Source of the DNA: an uncultured Lachnospiraceae bacterium
GTDB taxonomy: Bacteria > Bacillota > Clostridia > Lachnospirales > Lachnospiraceae
Length of the DNA stretch: 64,000 nucleotides
Assembly: GCA_902798585.1 (NCBI GenBank)
Contig: CADBXF010000010.1
Location: 99,424-163,423 of the forward strand
Reading direction: 5' to 3'
Shown: in pieces, positions 29,596-37,927 of the stretch
Numbering within the stretch: position 1 is the stretch's first letter
How the letters are laid out: each line of letters starts with the position of its first letter
Notes under the pieces: model-generated
The model's input: the letters and a program-made list of their open reading frames with translations, nothing else
What the model was told of the DNA's origin: nothing
Database searches by the model: none
Made by a program: the position numbers and the translations under genes

Positions 29596-30152
29596 GACAT
29601 AAAACCCTCCTTTTCCAAATACTCCCGCAGTTTTCTCCGGGTTCGGAACAACACGGTCTTGGCGTTTGCCTCACTGATTCCGCAGGACTGTGCAATTTCC
29701 CTGACCGGACAGAACCAATAGTATCTGCCCAGAAACAGTTTCCGCACTTCCGCTGTCTGCTCAGCCAAAAACCGTTCAATCGCCTCGGTAAGCAGCGTCT
29801 CCTCGAGCGCTCTCTCCGGCGACGAATCCCCCGCGAACACTTCCGAGAGTTCCTCAAGAGAAACCGCATATTCCTGCGCCTGCCGCTTCTTTCTTGTATT
29901 GTTTCGCAAACGGTCGATTGCTTTCTTCCGGGCAATCCGACACAGAAATGCCCCGAGGTGCGCAGGCACTGCGGAAGGCACCGCATCCCATGCCGCCAGA
30001 TAAGTGTCATTCACACACTCTTCCGCGTCTTCCCGGTCATTCAGGATTTGCATCGCAACACGCATGAGCATGCCCTGATATCGCGCGGCCGTCGCTGAAA
30101 TCGCAGCCTCATCGCGGTTTTGATACAAATCCGTTAATTCCGCATCTGTCAT
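29592..30152 (-). CDS. ECF-type RNA polymerase sigma factor
   Basis: Sigma-70 region 2 includes RYQGMLMRVAMQILNDREDAEE and DTYLAAWDAVPSAVPAHLGAFLCRIARKKAIDRLR. A linker is followed by region 4 with FLGRYYWFCPVREIAQSCGISEANAKTVLFRTRRKLREYL, the -35 binding helix-turn-helix. 186 residues, normal for ECF. AAGGAGG precedes ATG 30152. Encoded first, with its probable membrane partner overlapping its stop. A possible autoregulatory ECF promoter is at 30186-30214. Confidence 0.93.
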   Translation of the reverse strand: MTDAELTDLYQNRDEAAISATAARYQGMLMRVAMQILNDREDAEECVNDTYLAAWDAVPSAVPAHLGAFLCRIARKKAIDRLRNNTRKKRQAQEYAVSLEELSEVFAGDSSPERALEETLLTEAIERFLAEQTAEVRKLFLGRYYWFCPVREIAQSCGISEANAKTVLFRTRRKLREYLEKEGFMS

Positions 30153-30185
30153 AGGCGCCTCCTTTCTTTGTTTCTCACCCCATAT

Positions 30186-30214
30186 GTCGACAAAACCGGC
30201 GCCGGGGTTACAAC
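30186..30214 (-). promoter_or_regulatory. Possible ECF autoregulatory promoter
   Basis: On the minus strand GTTGTAACC (30214-30206) carries the AAC core typical of ECF -35 boxes, and GTCGAC (30191-30186) lies 14 bp further. It is about 35 nt before the sigma gene. Motif match only. Confidence 0.35.
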
Positions 30215-30289
30215 GGAGACGGCAAAATCTTTATTCGGCAAAACATTTTCCGAAGCATTCGGCCTGCATTATCTTCCCTGTGTACCTAC

Positions 30290-30320
30290 GAAAAATGCGG
30301 TGACTCTCCGTTCACCGCAT
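30290..30320 (-). terminator. Terminator overlapping the end of the phosphopantetheinyl transferase gene
   Basis: ATGCGGTGA and TCACCGCAT (9-bp stem, 8-nt loop) followed by five T on the minus strand. The stop codon TGA is part of the ascending stem. Confidence 0.85.
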
Positions 30321-30884
30321 TCGGGCTGTTCTTACAAAATATTCCTCGCCTTCATGCAAACAGCTCCAAACGGTCATCCGATATCCGCACACCCGAAGTT
30401 CGTCAAACGGTATCGTGATTCCCTTTCCGAGCAGTTTCGCAATCGCCTCTTTGGCCGTCCATACATCTGCGAGATACCGGGCCGCCGCATGGTCCGGCAA
30501 CGCGCGGTATGCAGTCATTTCGGCTTCATTTAGAATCTTTCGGGCAACCTTCGTTCCGGTAAACCGCGACACCCGCTCAATATCAAGTCCGACCGGCTCC
30601 TCTGCAATCGCACATGCAATCAGCTCGCCGCTGTGGGAAATGCTGTAGCACGGGCCGTCTGCGAGATACGGCTTTCCCTCGTCGGTATATCGAACCGGCA
30701 GCGGTCCCTCCGGAACCGCAAACGAAGACTCTGCGAGCGCATGCCGCAGAAGCCCCGCACCTGCCAGGATTTCCCGCCGTCGTACAGAGCTTTTCGCCCT
30801 CGCGTATTCCTCCGCGCGCCGCTCGTCCGAAAGCGCGGGATCGGTATTCGCAAAATGTTCGATTGTCGAAAGAAAGATTCGCAT
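30312..30884 (-). CDS. 4'-phosphopantetheinyl transferase, Sfp-like
   Basis: Adds the phosphopantetheine arm to carrier proteins. ISHSGELIACAIAEEPVGLDIERV holds the Mg-binding D-x-E and the conserved SHS, and DVWTAKEAIAKLLGKGI is the second signature. About 190 residues, shorter than Sfp (about 224) but intact at both motifs. ATG 30884 follows GAGGAGAGG; the frame open upstream overlaps the phosphoesterase and is not used. No polyketide or peptide synthetase lies in the window, so the target is unknown. 8 nt after the metallophosphoesterase stop. Confidence 0.9.
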   Translation of the reverse strand: MRIFLSTIEHFANTDPALSDERRAEEYARAKSSVRRREILAGAGLLRHALAESSFAVPEGPLPVRYTDEGKPYLADGPCYSISHSGELIACAIAEEPVGLDIERVSRFTGTKVARKILNEAEMTAYRALPDHAAARYLADVWTAKEAIAKLLGKGITIPFDELRVCGYRMTVWSCLHEGEEYFVRTARMR

Positions 30885-30892
30885 ACCTCTCC

Positions 30893-32026
30893 TCACTTTG
30901 CGTCCGTTATCTTGATTACTACATATTCGGACTTTGTCCCTGTTTTTATCGAGCAGCCCCAGGTTCCGACGCCCGTGCTCACGACAAAGGAAGTGCCGCC
31001 GACGGTACGGGTCCCCGCATAACAATCCGCATCGCCGAAGAAACCGGTCATAACTCCCTGCAACATCCGAATCGGCATCAGATAGCCTCCGTGCATATGT
31101 CCGCACAGCACAAGGTCCGCGCCGCTTTTTGCTTCTTTTTCAAAATCGTTCGGCTGATGGTCGAGGACAACAATGAACTTTGACCGGTCAAGCTCCCGCG
31201 TCAGTTCCGAAATTCCGGCTCTTTCCTCTGTTCTGTCCTTCCGCCCGACGACATAATATCCTTCATCCGCGAGGACAACCTCGTCCCGAAGCACTCTGAC
31301 GCCGGCACCTGTCAGCGCCTCGTACAATTCCTCCGCGGTAAATTCCGCATTTTCCGGATAATCATGATTGCCGGCTACATAATATACCGATGTTTCGCCG
31401 GTTATTTCGGAAAATGCCTCACAGGCTTTCCGCATCTCCTGCTTCTTTGTATTCTCGTCGACGAAATCGCCCGTAACGGCAATCATGTCGGCATGCTCCG
31501 ATTCAATCCGCAGCAGCAATCTGCGAAAAGCCGCGCTGTCCGCAGTCGTCCCGAGATGCACATCGGAAATCTGCACAATCACAAGTTCTCCGCCCGGAAC
31601 AGGCTTCGAAGTCACAAAGCCGTACTCAGTCCGCAGTACGGTCTTCGCACACAGAAAGCCGAGCGCAAGATATACAAGGCAGCCGAACGCAGCCGCAGAA
31701 AACACTCTTCCGAGGCGTGCCGCACGCGTCTCGACATCCCCGCAGTCTCTGTCGTTTTTCCTCTCCCGCTTCTTTTGCACTGCGGCAATCACCGCATCGG
31801 CAAGAAGCGCAAACAGCGCGAATACCGTCAGATGAAGCGCCGCCACGGCACCGTTTAAGGGCAGCCGGACGGTAAAAACCATGGTCGGAACAAGAAACAA
31901 AAACGCTGCCATTCCCGGAAACACCCGGCGCAGATACGCGCTTTGAAACACCCTCTGCGCAATCAGGCAAAAAACGCTGACACCGAGCGTGAAAAGCAAA
32001 ATAAGAATCCAGACCGCTGTTTCCAC
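30893..32026 (-). CDS. Membrane-anchored metallophosphoesterase (calcineurin fold, YaeI-like)
   Basis: Three or four N-terminal membrane helices (VWILILLFTLGVSVFCLIA; AFLFLVPTMVFTV; LHLTVFALFALLADAVIA; FSAAAFGCLVYLALGFLC) precede a calcineurin-like domain with a full metal site: VQISDVHLGTTADS, VTGDFVDENT, YVAGNHDYPE, LVLCGHMHGGYLM. About 377 residues. The start is GTG 32026 with GGAGG upstream. The YaeI/YkuE group acts at the membrane on lipid-linked or nucleotide-type substrates; the actual substrate is unknown. Confidence 0.9.
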   Translation of the reverse strand: METAVWILILLFTLGVSVFCLIAQRVFQSAYLRRVFPGMAAFLFLVPTMVFTVRLPLNGAVAALHLTVFALFALLADAVIAAVQKKRERKNDRDCGDVETRAARLGRVFSAAAFGCLVYLALGFLCAKTVLRTEYGFVTSKPVPGGELVIVQISDVHLGTTADSAAFRRLLLRIESEHADMIAVTGDFVDENTKKQEMRKACEAFSEITGETSVYYVAGNHDYPENAEFTAEELYEALTGAGVRVLRDEVVLADEGYYVVGRKDRTEERAGISELTRELDRSKFIVVLDHQPNDFEKEAKSGADLVLCGHMHGGYLMPIRMLQGVMTGFFGDADCYAGTRTVGGTSFVVSTGVGTWGCSIKTGTKSEYVVIKITDAK

Positions 32027-32075
32027 GAATTATCCTCCAAAATATTCCCTTCCCCGATTCCGGGGCGTCGAACAA

Positions 32076-32981
32076 TCACTCCTGCTCCGCATCCATGCGG
32101 ACCTTCGCGAGCAAATCCGGATCAAACACGCCGCTTCGAAGCATCTCAATCTCTCTGCGATACGGCGAATATGCGCGCTCCTTCTCGCCGTCTTTCGGCA
32201 CATACGGTGTCTCCAGAATAATCGGCGTATCAAGGAATTCGGGCATTTTCGTGATAGCATGCAACCGTTCGAACCCGATGGTGCCGAAGCCGATATTTTC
32301 GTGCCGGTCCTTCCCCGCTCCCTGCTCGTTTTTCGAGTCGTTAAGATGAATACAGGCAACCTGATTCAGCGGGAAATACCTTGTCAGGCTCTCGAGAACC
32401 CCCTCGAAATCGTCCTTTACGGGGTATCCCGCATCGTTCAAATGGCAGGTATCCAGGCAGAGACGCAGCTTATCGTTGTATTTAACTCCGTCGTAAATCC
32501 GTGCCATCTGCTCAAAGCTCGTGCCGAGCTCACTCCCCTTGCCGGCCATCGTCTCGAGCGCGATATGCGCCTCCGTATCCGCGTCGAAGATGAGGTTGAT
32601 GCCCTTGATAATCTGCATAATTCCGGCATCCTCGCCCTCTCCGACATGAGCGCCCGGATGCAATACCATCGTCCTGCTTCCCATTGCGGCCGTCCGGCGA
32701 AGCTCTTCCCGCAGGAATTCAACCGCAAAATCAAACGCCTCCGGCTTCACGGTATTCCCGAGATTTACGATATACGGCGCATGAACGACGAACTCCCGGA
32801 TTCCGTTTTCCTTCATAAGTGCCGTTGCCTCGGGAATGCGCATCTCCGAAAGGTCTTTGCGTCTCGTATTTTGCGGTGCTCCGGTATATACCATAAAGGT
32901 CTCGGCCCCGTAGGACAGCGCCTCCTTTACCGAGCCTTCAAACTGTTCTTTTCCTCCCAAACCGACATGTGAACCGAGCAT
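32076..32981 (-). CDS. nfo: Deoxyribonuclease IV (AP endonuclease)
   Basis: Repairs abasic sites. The N-terminus MLGSHVGLGGKEQFEG and the zinc-site segments VVHAPYIVNLGN, MVLHPGAHVG, LETMAGKGSELGTSFEQM and CLDTCHLNDAGYPV are diagnostic. About 301 residues. ATG 32981 lies one nucleotide after the methyltransferase stop, with AAAGGA upstream; the long frame upstream is a shadow inside that gene. Confidence 0.96.
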   Translation of the reverse strand: MLGSHVGLGGKEQFEGSVKEALSYGAETFMVYTGAPQNTRRKDLSEMRIPEATALMKENGIREFVVHAPYIVNLGNTVKPEAFDFAVEFLREELRRTAAMGSRTMVLHPGAHVGEGEDAGIMQIIKGINLIFDADTEAHIALETMAGKGSELGTSFEQMARIYDGVKYNDKLRLCLDTCHLNDAGYPVKDDFEGVLESLTRYFPLNQVACIHLNDSKNEQGAGKDRHENIGFGTIGFERLHAITKMPEFLDTPIILETPYVPKDGEKERAYSPYRREIEMLRSGVFDPDLLAKVRMDAEQE

Positions 32982-32982
32982 A

Positions 32983-34470
32983 TCAATCCTTTCCGCAGGC
33001 TTCCGTATAACGGATGAGGAACCCTGCAATCTCTCCTTTTTCACGCATCGGAAAATGTTCCGAAACCGTGAGGTACTCCGGCAGTGTCGCCCGAACGAGC
33101 GCGGGATTGTGCGATACCATTGCAATCACACCGCTCTTTCTGAGAAACTCCGGAACCTTTGCGAAGAACCGCCGATACAGAACCCTGACCGCATCAGTCT
33201 CTCCCTCGGCGTCGAAGGGCATGTTGGTGATAATCTCATCAAACATATGATCCTGGGTATAATCGAAAAAGTCGCGATGCACAAACCAGACATCGTCCGC
33301 TCGGACATTCCGTCTCGCCTTTTCAATCGCCTCCGCGAAGGTATCAACGCCGAATGCCGAACGAATCTTTCCGGCTTTCCTGCGCTCTGCAATCATAGTT
33401 CCGACTCCGCAAAACGGATCGAGCACCTGCGCATCCTCCGCGAGATACGGCTTCGCGCGAAGCATCAGATACGCCGCATCGGTAGGATGCAGACTTCCCG
33501 CGACCGCTTCCCTGCGGTACGAAAATCTCCGGTCATCAAGCCCGGAAAATACGACTCCGAGGCGGCACTCGCTTCCCTCGGTCTCCGAGATTCGGAAGGT
33601 TATCTCGTAATCGCCCGGCGAATTAATCAGTCTTCCGCCGGATATCCGGTCCGTCTCCAGCGAGAGGCGCTTGATGAATTTTCCTTTGACGGATTCATCC
33701 CTACAGCGAAAATCGATTCGGTAGGCAAATGCGCCCTCCCCCTTAAGCCGGGCCGCCAAATAGGCGTAGACCGCATTTCCCGCAAGCACTTTTGCGGCCT
33801 CGTAGGGCTCCGACGGAATCGACATCGCCTCCGGGATGCGGAACACCGCTTCCCGCCATATACGGTTCGGAAGAATCTCCGCCGATTTCGTCGTTCTCAC
33901 AATAACACCGCCCGCCACAATCTTCTTGCGCATCCCGCCCAAAGTCTCGCTGAAGGCTTCGCGGTAGCACGACTGTGTGACAAAAAGAATCGTATTGTCG
34001 AGCGCATATCCCGCAAAATGATGCTTTGCTTTCTCGGAAAGAAGCTTCGCAAGAACCTGCGTCTCTTCGTTCACATGCTTTCGGTCGGCCTCTTCGACCG
34101 CAGTGTTTCGAAGGCTTTCAAGGCGCTCCGAAAGAAGCTCCTTCCATGCGGAAATATCTCTTCCCGCCATAGCTTCGGGATACGCGCTTCGCACATACAA
34201 AGTCTGCTCCGACTCGTAGGCGCGATACAGAGCGGCAATCGTCTCCTCCGGGCTATCGTCGAATTCCGCAGAAAGCCGGAGAAGCTTGGCCGCATTTTTG
34301 CGAACCTTCGGATCCTCGTGAGAAAGAAGCGTCCTTCCCAAAGCCGGAATCTCTTTTTTCTCGGCTGCAGTCAGCGAATACGCTCCGTTTTTTCTCAAAA
34401 AATCGCACAAAGGCGCAAGGTTCTCACGAACCCCGCGCCCTTTTTTAATATTTTCCAAAAATTCTTTCAT
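32983..34470 (-). CDS. SAM-dependent methyltransferase, Trm11-like, with helical-repeat N-terminus
   Basis: The C-terminal half is a class I methyltransferase: DPFCGVGTMIAERRKAGKI (SAM loop), FGVDTFAEAIEKARRN, and ITNMPFD in place of the usual NPPY. This layout is typical of RNA guanosine N2 methyltransferases related to Trm11/Trm14. The N-terminal region (about 1-110) looks like short helical repeats (PALGRTLLSHEDPKVRKNAAKLLRLS). I see no clear THUMP domain. About 495 residues. ATG 34470 has GGGAG upstream. RNA substrate likely but unproven. Confidence 0.75.
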   Translation of the reverse strand: MKEFLENIKKGRGVRENLAPLCDFLRKNGAYSLTAAEKKEIPALGRTLLSHEDPKVRKNAAKLLRLSAEFDDSPEETIAALYRAYESEQTLYVRSAYPEAMAGRDISAWKELLSERLESLRNTAVEEADRKHVNEETQVLAKLLSEKAKHHFAGYALDNTILFVTQSCYREAFSETLGGMRKKIVAGGVIVRTTKSAEILPNRIWREAVFRIPEAMSIPSEPYEAAKVLAGNAVYAYLAARLKGEGAFAYRIDFRCRDESVKGKFIKRLSLETDRISGGRLINSPGDYEITFRISETEGSECRLGVVFSGLDDRRFSYRREAVAGSLHPTDAAYLMLRAKPYLAEDAQVLDPFCGVGTMIAERRKAGKIRSAFGVDTFAEAIEKARRNVRADDVWFVHRDFFDYTQDHMFDEIITNMPFDAEGETDAVRVLYRRFFAKVPEFLRKSGVIAMVSHNPALVRATLPEYLTVSEHFPMREKGEIAGFLIRYTEACGKD

Positions 34471-34539
34471 AAAAAACTCCCGACGTTGCTGTCTATCACT
34501 GGTTATGTCATCCTCGGTGCACATTGCGCCCGTTTAGTT

Positions 34540-35337
34540 TCAGTTCTTCTCGCGGAGAGCTTTTGCGGCCGCATCGGCAAATGCCTTATTTTCCGCTTTG
34601 CGCTTCTCCATCAGAGCATAAAAATCCGGTCCCGGAGGCCATGCCTTCGGCTTGTCGTCCTTATGGACTTCAATCAGCTCGTACTCCTCGCGGTTTCGGA
34701 CAAGATTGATATAGTCCTCAATCGTCCGGATCGGCTTTGCGGTACGCATTCCGCATCCGACGCTGTCGATTCCGTGGATGTCCGACCCCGCCGTCATCGG
34801 CTTGTCAAACTGCTTCGCATACCACTGTGCCCGCTCGTTCATGATTCTCAGCTGTGCCGCATTGATGCCCTCAACGGCATCGGAATACATCGGATACAAC
34901 CCGAATCCGCGCAGGTAGGACGCTTCGCGGAACGGATGCGCCTGCACCATATATCCGCCGTCTCCGTGTACATGCTCGTACTCTTCCCACGGCGTCCAGG
35001 TCCGCATATCGGGATGCTTTAAAAGCCAATCCTTATCCAGACCGTAAATCAAAAACTCCGAGCCCTGATAATTGTCCTCGAGACCGAACAAAACCGTCAA
35101 ACCGATTTCGTCACCGCGCTGCTTTGCATGCTCATAACCCGAGCAAAACTGCTCTACATACTCCTCCCAGGGAAGGTCGCGCTCCGGCCTTGTGTTCCCC
35201 CGGAAGAAATGATCCGTGACGATGATGGTATCATAACCGTCGGCAAGCCTTGCCTCGGCCTGCTCGACTCCGGTTGCCCAGCCGCACTTACTTCCCTCTG
35301 CGGTGTGCAGGTGCGTCTCGATTTTGTATTGCAGCAT
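34540..35337 (-). CDS. PHP-domain metal-dependent phosphoesterase
   Basis: PHP fold: KIETHLHTAEGS (metal HxH), IIVTDHFF, LFGLEDNYQGSEFLIYGL, VQAHPF and SDIHG supply the expected ligands. 265 residues. Not fused to a polymerase and without the HisK signature context, so histidinol phosphatase or a general nucleotide phosphatase remain possible. The ribosome site is weak. It stands alone between the methyltransferase and iorB. Confidence 0.85.
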   Translation of the reverse strand: MLQYKIETHLHTAEGSKCGWATGVEQAEARLADGYDTIIVTDHFFRGNTRPERDLPWEEYVEQFCSGYEHAKQRGDEIGLTVLFGLEDNYQGSEFLIYGLDKDWLLKHPDMRTWTPWEEYEHVHGDGGYMVQAHPFREASYLRGFGLYPMYSDAVEGINAAQLRIMNERAQWYAKQFDKPMTAGSDIHGIDSVGCGMRTAKPIRTIEDYINLVRNREEYELIEVHKDDKPKAWPPGPDFYALMEKRKAENKAFADAAAKALREKN

Positions 35338-35357
35338 AAGAATATTCTCTCAGTCCT

Positions 35358-35927
35358 TTATAAATTATAACCTGCAAGGAAAGCCGTCTTGTTGAGCTCG
35401 ACGGTCTTCGGAGGAACCGTTCTCTCAATCACCGAGAGCCACGCCTCCTTTGAGAAATCCATATGCTTTGCCGCCATTCCGAGAACAATGGTGTTGAATG
35501 CGCGAGCATTGCCGAGCTTCTTCGCCTCGCTCATCGCATCGATTTTCAGCACCTTATACTTCTTTTCAAGGTTCTCGAGAATATTTTCCGGATACTCTGC
35601 AGCGCCGATCACGACAGGCATCGGATCGATTCTCTGGTCGTTGGCAATCAGCACACCGTCCTTCTTCAGAAAATGCGCATAACGGAGCGCCTCGAGACGC
35701 TCGAATGCAATCAGAACATCCGCGCAGCCCTCCTCAACGATCGGCTCGGCAACGCTGTCGCCGTAGCGCACGAAGGTAACTACGCTTCCGCCTCTCTGTG
35801 CCATACCGTGCACTTCCGAGAGCTTGACATCATACCCCGCCTCGCGGGCAATACCGCCGAGAATACGCGAGGTAAGCAAGGTTCCCTGACCGCCGACACC
35901 GACGATCATAATATTTTTCGTATCCAT
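35358..35927 (-). CDS. iorB: Indolepyruvate ferredoxin oxidoreductase, beta subunit
   Basis: Gamma-type subunit of the 2-oxoacid oxidoreductase: IMIVGVGGQGTLLTSRILGGIA and KLSEVHGMAQRGGSVVTFVRYG. 189 residues. It works with IorA to oxidise aryl pyruvates from aromatic amino acids to acyl-CoA with reduction of ferredoxin. Separated from iorA by 2 nt, and its ribosome site GAGGTG lies within the iorA end, so the two are coupled. Confidence 0.95.
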   Translation of the reverse strand: MDTKNIMIVGVGGQGTLLTSRILGGIAREAGYDVKLSEVHGMAQRGGSVVTFVRYGDSVAEPIVEEGCADVLIAFERLEALRYAHFLKKDGVLIANDQRIDPMPVVIGAAEYPENILENLEKKYKVLKIDAMSEAKKLGNARAFNTIVLGMAAKHMDFSKEAWLSVIERTVPPKTVELNKTAFLAGYNL

Positions 35928-35929
35928 AC

Positions 35930-37669
35930 TTACACCTCGACTTTCTCAATCGCACCGAACGGACAGAGCTGAGCGCAAAGTCCGCAGCCGTTGCACATCG
36001 TATCGTTGATTACAACCTTGCCGTCCGCGCCCTTCGTCATTGCGGGACAGCCGGGCTTCATACAGGAACCGCATGCGCGGCATGTATCCGGATTCACTTT
36101 GTACTGCATCGTAATCTTTGCCTTGTTAAGAAGTGCGCAGGGCGCCTTTACGATGATTACGGAGAGTTCGTCCTTCGCAACCTCTTCCTTGATGGCTGCC
36201 ATTAGCGCCTTCACATCAAAGGCATTCACGGTGCGCACATTCGGAACGCCCATGCCCTCGCAGAGCTTCGTCACATCGATGGCATTGACGATGTCGCCCT
36301 TTAAGGTCTTGCCGGTTCCCGCGTGATCCTGGTGGCCGGTCATACCGGTCGTGGAGTTGTCGAGAATCAAAACGGTTCCGGTCGCCTGGTTGTAAACCAT
36401 ATTCATAAGAGAGTTGACGCCGGTGTGCATAAATGTCGAATCACCGATTGTCGCAACCCAGTTCTTAACATATTCTTTGCCGCGGGCTTTCTCCATACCG
36501 TGGAGTGTGCTGATGCTCGAGCCCATGCAGACCGTCGTGTCAACCACGGAGAGCGGAGCTACCGCGCCGAGCGTATAGCATCCGATATCGCCGGCAGCGT
36601 GCAGACCCAGTCTCTGAATTGCGTAAAATGTCGAGCGATGCGGGCAGCCCGGGCACAAAATCGGAGGTCTCTGCGGTGCAGCCGCAGGCGACTCGAGTTC
36701 CAGCGTCTGACCGAGGATTTTTTCGCGAAGCATATTCGCGCTGTACTCGCCCTGAACGGTGAGAAGCTCCTTGCCCTTGCAGGCAACGCCCCATGATTTC
36801 ACCTGCTCCTCGATAATCGGATCAAGCTCCTCCACGATGTAGAGCGTCTCAACCTTCTTTGCAAAATCGAGAATCAACTGCTTCGGAAGCGGGTTAACCA
36901 TTCCGAGTTTGAGAACCGAGGCGTCGGGCATGGCCTCGCGCACATATTGATACGGAATACCCGAGGTAATCACGCCGACCTTCGTGTCGCGCATCTCCAC
37001 GCGGTTAATCGGAAAATCACAGCCGTCAACAGCCATCTGATTCTCGCGGGCTTCCACATGAAGGTGACGCCCCTTGGCATTGCCGGGCATCATGACATTC
37101 TTGCGAAAATCCTTCACATACGGCTTCAGTTCGCGCTCCGCGCGCTCCTCGAGAGTAACAAGACCCTGGGAATGGGAAAGTCTCGTCGTCGTGCGAAGCA
37201 TGACAGGCGTATCGTATTTTTCGCTCAGGTCGTATGCAAACTTGATGAACTCCTTCGCCTCGCCGCTGTCCGAAGGCTCGACCACCGGAATCTTCGAAGC
37301 GCGCGCAACCGCACGGCTGTCCTGCTCGTTCTGGCTCGAGTAAAGGCCCGGGTCATCCGCGGCAACAAGCACAAGTCCGCCGTTTACGCCGATGTAGGAA
37401 ACCGTATACAACGGATCCGAAGCCACATTGACGCCGACATGCTTCATCGAGGCAAGCGCTCTCGCGCCGGCCATGGACGCGCCGATGGCAACCTCCATCG
37501 CGACCTTCTCGTTCGGAGACCACTCCGCGTAAACTTCATCATACTTGACAATCGACTCACTGATCTCGGTACTCGGAGTTCCCGGATAAGCCGCACTCAC
37601 CGTGACGCCGGCTTCCCATGCTCCGCGCGCAATCGCTTCGTTACCGAGCATAATTTTCTTCTCTGCCAT
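35930..37669 (-). CDS. iorA: Indolepyruvate ferredoxin oxidoreductase, alpha subunit
   Basis: Catalytic subunit with TPP and Fe-S clusters. The N-terminal pyrimidine-binding part (GNEAIARGAWEAGVTVSAAYPGTPSTEI) is followed by a central domain and the TPP site (ATIGDSTFMHTGVNSLMNMVYN). The C-terminal 2x4Fe-4S ferredoxin contains CRACGSCMKPGCP and CNGCGLCAQLCPFGAIE. About 579 residues, normal. ATG 37669 follows GGAGGG. Expected in amino-acid-fermenting anaerobes. Confidence 0.96.
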   Translation of the reverse strand: MAEKKIMLGNEAIARGAWEAGVTVSAAYPGTPSTEISESIVKYDEVYAEWSPNEKVAMEVAIGASMAGARALASMKHVGVNVASDPLYTVSYIGVNGGLVLVAADDPGLYSSQNEQDSRAVARASKIPVVEPSDSGEAKEFIKFAYDLSEKYDTPVMLRTTTRLSHSQGLVTLEERAERELKPYVKDFRKNVMMPGNAKGRHLHVEARENQMAVDGCDFPINRVEMRDTKVGVITSGIPYQYVREAMPDASVLKLGMVNPLPKQLILDFAKKVETLYIVEELDPIIEEQVKSWGVACKGKELLTVQGEYSANMLREKILGQTLELESPAAAPQRPPILCPGCPHRSTFYAIQRLGLHAAGDIGCYTLGAVAPLSVVDTTVCMGSSISTLHGMEKARGKEYVKNWVATIGDSTFMHTGVNSLMNMVYNQATGTVLILDNSTTGMTGHQDHAGTGKTLKGDIVNAIDVTKLCEGMGVPNVRTVNAFDVKALMAAIKEEVAKDELSVIIVKAPCALLNKAKITMQYKVNPDTCRACGSCMKPGCPAMTKGADGKVVINDTMCNGCGLCAQLCPFGAIEKVEV

Positions 37670-37857
37670 ATGCCCTCCGTTATTCAACTTACATTGTCCG
37701 CGACATCGCTGTCGCATGCACCGCAGATGTATAAATCTCCGGCGCTCTATCCTAAAAATATACGATATTTGGCTCCTGTTGTCAATTCTTTCAGCCGCAA
37801 AACGCGAAAGGTTCCGAAAAACCTTTTTGCCGTTTTTCGCAAAATGCTCTTTTTCAT

Positions 37858-37886
37858 TTGACGAACCCTGAGAAATCTGCTACAGT
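37858..37886 (+). promoter_or_regulatory. Promoter of argH
   Basis: TTGACG (37858-37863), 17 bp, TACAGT (37881-37886). Just downstream, GAATA-AGTA-TATTC (37895-37908) is a perfect small palindrome overlapping the likely start of transcription, a possible arginine-repressor site though its spacing is not canonical. Confidence 0.65.
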
Positions 37887-37927
37887 ACTGCTGTGAATAA
37901 GTATATTCGGATTCGGAGGACACGCCC

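Noticed and set aside
33055..35022. 655-codon open frame on the plus strand
   Set aside because: Arg/Leu-rich shadow crossing two real minus-strand genes (methyltransferase and PHP protein).
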